Assembly (NCBI GenBank): GCA_003641695.1
Contig: QNBL01000129.1
Location: forward strand, 1-7,472
Direction: 5' to 3'
Length of the DNA stretch: 7,472 nucleotides
From: Spirochaetota bacterium
GTDB taxonomy: Bacteria; Spirochaetota; Spirochaetia; B11-G9
The notes under the pieces were generated by a model, which did no database searches, had not been told where the DNA came from, and was given only the letters and a program-made list of their open reading frames with translations. Shown here in pieces: positions 6,645-7,472 of this stretch. The position numbers and the translations under genes are program-made. How positions within the stretch are numbered: position 1 is the first letter of the stretch; every line of letters begins with the position of its first letter.

Positions 6645-7472
6645 ATGGGTGAAATAATAAAGAAATTAAAATATCTGGTTATAGCTTTTGTCATACTCTT
6701 TGCAGGCTGCCCCAATACCATGGTCGGGCTTGGGGATAAAGTAGATATCGATGCCCCCTCTGTTTCGATAGGCAAATACGGAGACGGATCTTTAATAGTA
6801 AACGGAGATTATGTTAAGGGTACAATAACACTGACAGGAAGCGCCAGTGATGATATCGGTATTAAGGAAGTAAAAATATCCTTTGACGGCGGTACGACAT
6901 TCAGTGTTGCGGAAGTTTCCACAGACGGCCAATCCTGGAGTTACACTGTAGATACGTCTCAGTATGAAGACGGTGAGAAGGATATTATTGTTCTTGTAAG
7001 CGATACATCCCCTACACCCAAGACAAGCGAAGAGCGGCTGCTTTTGTATTTTGACAATACACCGCCGGTTGTTATGGTTACTGTATCTCCGGGGTACACT
7101 TCAGCAGCATCCGACTCTGAGTTTTCAATAAAGGGAGAGGCAACAGACCCTTACAGAATAAGAAGGGTATCCGTCGAGATAATATCGGGATCGGCAGATA
7201 TAAGTAATGTAGAAGGGACAAATTCATGGAGTTGTGTTCTATCAAATGCGGTAACAGGTACTTACAGTTTAAAGGTAACGGCGGAGGATTTTGCCGGAAA
7301 TATAAGCTCTCATTTTTTTCATTATAACGATGTTAATTCATTGAACGGCGGAACATACATAACAATAGAGAATCTATACACTATTGAAAATGGAGGAGAC
7401 GTTGATGGAGCCTCTATTACTACAGCGTCTCTCGAAGGGATCAGACTTTCAGAACTTGATTTGAGTGTTGAC
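6645..7472 (+). CDS. Ig-like-domain lipoprotein (3' partial)
   Basis: Envelope protein that begins here and runs past the window edge (276 codons visible, no stop). The N-terminus has lysines at 6, 7 and 9, a hydrophobic stretch and a lipobox ending F-A-G-C with C22. This suits signal peptidase II in lineages with relaxed lipoboxes, such as spirochaetes. The mature part holds at least two bacterial Ig-like domains. The first spans about 36-136, with a TLTGSASDDIGIKEVKISFDGG stretch typical of such repeats split across 57-78; the second spans about 137-227, opening with D-N-T-P-P-V and ending D-F-A-G-N-I-S. A third, different segment starts near 230. Proteins of this build are often very long and act in adhesion or at the cell surface, but no specific role can be read here. 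GGAGG (6635-6639) is 5 nt from ATG 6645, better placed than for the in-frame ATG at 6633. The gene follows the STAS gene by 36 nt and is probably in the same sigma-54 operon. Confidence 0.85.
   Translation, partial: MGEIIKKLKYLVIAFVILFAGCPNTMVGLGDKVDIDAPSVSIGKYGDGSLIVNGDYVKGTITLTGSASDDIGIKEVKISFDGGTTFSVAEVSTDGQSWSYTVDTSQYEDGEKDIIVLVSDTSPTPKTSEERLLLYFDNTPPVVMVTVSPGYTSAASDSEFSIKGEATDPYRIRRVSVEIISGSADISNVEGTNSWSCVLSNAVTGTYSLKVTAEDFAGNISSHFFHYNDVNSLNGGTYITIENLYTIENGGDVDGASITTASLEGIRLSELDLSVD

Overview
The window (7472 bp, moderate GC, dense coding on both strands) looks like chromosomal sequence from a free-living or host-associated spirochaete. That is an inference from three things: a lipoprotein with a relaxed lipobox and Ig-like repeats, an orphan sigma-54 response regulator, and a large accessory-type beta-rich repeat protein. 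No rRNA, tRNA, CRISPR or mobile element was seen, and nothing in the window fixes the taxon.

Layout. (1) Positions 2-1873 (+) hold the 3' part of a large protein built from repeated GxW, lipocalin-like modules, with a different domain inserted between modules. Its true start lies upstream of the window. (2) After a 68-bp gap with a plausible housekeeping promoter, 1942-4671 (+) encodes a 909-residue GH13 enzyme. Its catalytic motifs fit the sucrose phosphorylase / glucosylglycerate phosphorylase group (GH13_18-like), but three insertions make it more than half again as long as usual. (3) Only 21 bp away and convergent, 4693-6084 (-) encodes an NtrC-type sigma-54 activator (REC, AAA+ with GAFTGA, Fis-type HTH). 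(4) A 176-bp divergent intergenic region (6085-6260) is rich in regulatory signals. (5) Positions 6261-6608 (+) encode a small STAS-domain protein that lacks the phosphorylatable serine. (6) Positions 6645-7472 (+) encode the beginning of a lipoprotein with tandem Ig-like domains, which runs off the window.

The most interesting unit is the right-hand part. A near-perfect -24/-12 sigma-54 promoter (TGGCACG-N4-TTGC, 6204-6218) points at the STAS-lipoprotein pair. About 80 and 114 bp upstream of its predicted start site lie two dyads that share the pattern TCGNCNNTTNNGNCGR, centred 33 bp apart. The sigma-54 activator is transcribed divergently from the same region, and its own likely sigma-70 promoter overlaps the distal dyad. 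The simplest reading is a self-contained circuit: the response regulator binds the two dyads, activates the STAS-lipoprotein operon through sigma-54, and limits its own expression. The signal and the partner histidine kinase are not in the window. The functions of the STAS protein and the lipoprotein are unknown.
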